NCBI GenBank assembly: GCA_027052755.1
Contig: JALUEN010000016.1
Span: 1 to 6,341, forward strand
Length of the DNA stretch: 6,341 nt
Direction of reading: 5' to 3'
DNA from: a bacterium
GTDB lineage: Bacteria > DRYD01 > JALUEN01
The position numbers and the translations under genes were made by a program. Positions 6,094-6,341 of this stretch are shown here, in pieces. The stretch's first letter is position 1, and the number at the start of each line of letters is the position of its first letter. A model generated the notes under the pieces. It was not told the origin of the DNA. It did no database searches and was given only the letters and a program-made list of their open reading frames with translations.

Positions 6094-6341
6094 TCAGTCT
6101 CTCTGAAGCCTCTTACCCAGGGGTCCCACTACCTTTAGGATGCCGTACCTATCTATCTCAATGATAAACGTTCTAGAACTATGTCCACACATCCTACAGC
6201 CATCTATCCTCAGTGTTCTAACCACCTCTCCTATCTCCTTACCGTACAGGTTACGCTCGTAAGGAGTTGTTATAACTAGCTTGCTGAGCACTATGTTACA
6301 GTCAACTATATGACCTATAGCTAAACCGCCTGCGGTTTTAG
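6094..6341 (-). CDS. Unrecognised protein with CxxC motif, N-terminus beyond window
   Basis: The frame stays open to the right edge, so only the last 81 or so residues are visible. A GTG at 6291 could be taken as a start, but it has no ribosome-binding site before it. In-frame codons continue upstream without a stop (KTAGGLAIGHIVDCN precedes it), so that GTG is almost certainly internal. Visible features are a CRMCGHSS segment, in which two cysteines are two residues apart and could bind a metal or form a redox pair, and an alternating hydrophobic stretch TFIIEIDRYGILKVVGPLG that looks like beta strands. A third cysteine sits in IVDCN. I do not recognise the family. It appears to be the first visible gene of the - strand operon, 13 bases before the metallohydrolase gene. 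It could be a small complete-length protein starting just outside the window or the tail of a larger enzyme. Confidence 0.6.
   Translation of the reverse strand, partial: KTAGGLAIGHIVDCNIVLSKLVITTPYERNLYGKEIGEVVRTLRIDGCRMCGHSSRTFIIEIDRYGILKVVGPLGKRLQRD

Noticed and set aside
6321..6341. Inverted repeat CTAAACCGC-CT-GCGGTTTTAG at the right edge
   Set aside because: The arms are short, the loop is only 2 bases and one arm has an extra base. It lies inside an open coding frame (KTAGG) and has no real T run on the - strand, so a terminator or operator is not supported.
1..6341. Mobile element, CRISPR, toxin-antitoxin or defence island
   Set aside because: No transposase, integrase, terminal repeats, spaced direct repeats, nuclease-helicase cluster or RNA gene is visible. 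All genes but one match housekeeping, carbohydrate-active or known conserved families.

Overview
The window is a densely packed stretch of prokaryotic chromosome, most likely from a thermophilic bacterium of a poorly sampled lineage. Arg is written mostly AGG/AGA, ATA is common for Ile, and the proteins are rich in charged residues. NadD is the bacterial form of NMN/NaMN adenylyltransferase (archaea normally use the unrelated NadM). In contrast, the metallo-beta-lactamase-fold protein looks like UPF0282, a family best known from archaea. The taxonomic placement is inference; nothing here fixes a phylum.

Layout. Two converging gene sets fill the whole window, and no gap exceeds about 15 bases. 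On the + strand, an S49 signal peptide peptidase (sppA, ATG at 16) is followed after 5 bases by endonuclease V (ATG at 1044, stop at 1871). On the - strand, read right to left, there are four genes. First comes the C-terminal part of an unrecognised protein with a CxxC motif, which runs off the right edge. Next are a UPF0282-like metallohydrolase (6080 to 5121), nadD (5109 to 4444), and a large exported glycoside hydrolase of family GH57 (4439 to 1863). The - strand spacings are 13, 11 and 4 bases, so the four probably form one operon. The two sets meet tail to tail, and the endonuclease V and GH57 reading frames overlap by 9 bases.

Function. The genes do not make an obvious single pathway. 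They cover membrane proteolysis (SppA), repair of deaminated DNA (EndoV), NAD synthesis (NadD), an uncharacterised metallohydrolase, and breakdown or remodelling of an alpha-glucan or alpha-glycoside outside the cytoplasm (GH57). Shine-Dalgarno sequences lie inside or next to the stop codons of the preceding genes, which suggests translational coupling. There is no sign of a mobile element, CRISPR array, RNA gene or defence system. The parts most worth a second look are the exported multidomain GH57 protein with its paired cysteines, and the edge-truncated CxxC protein.
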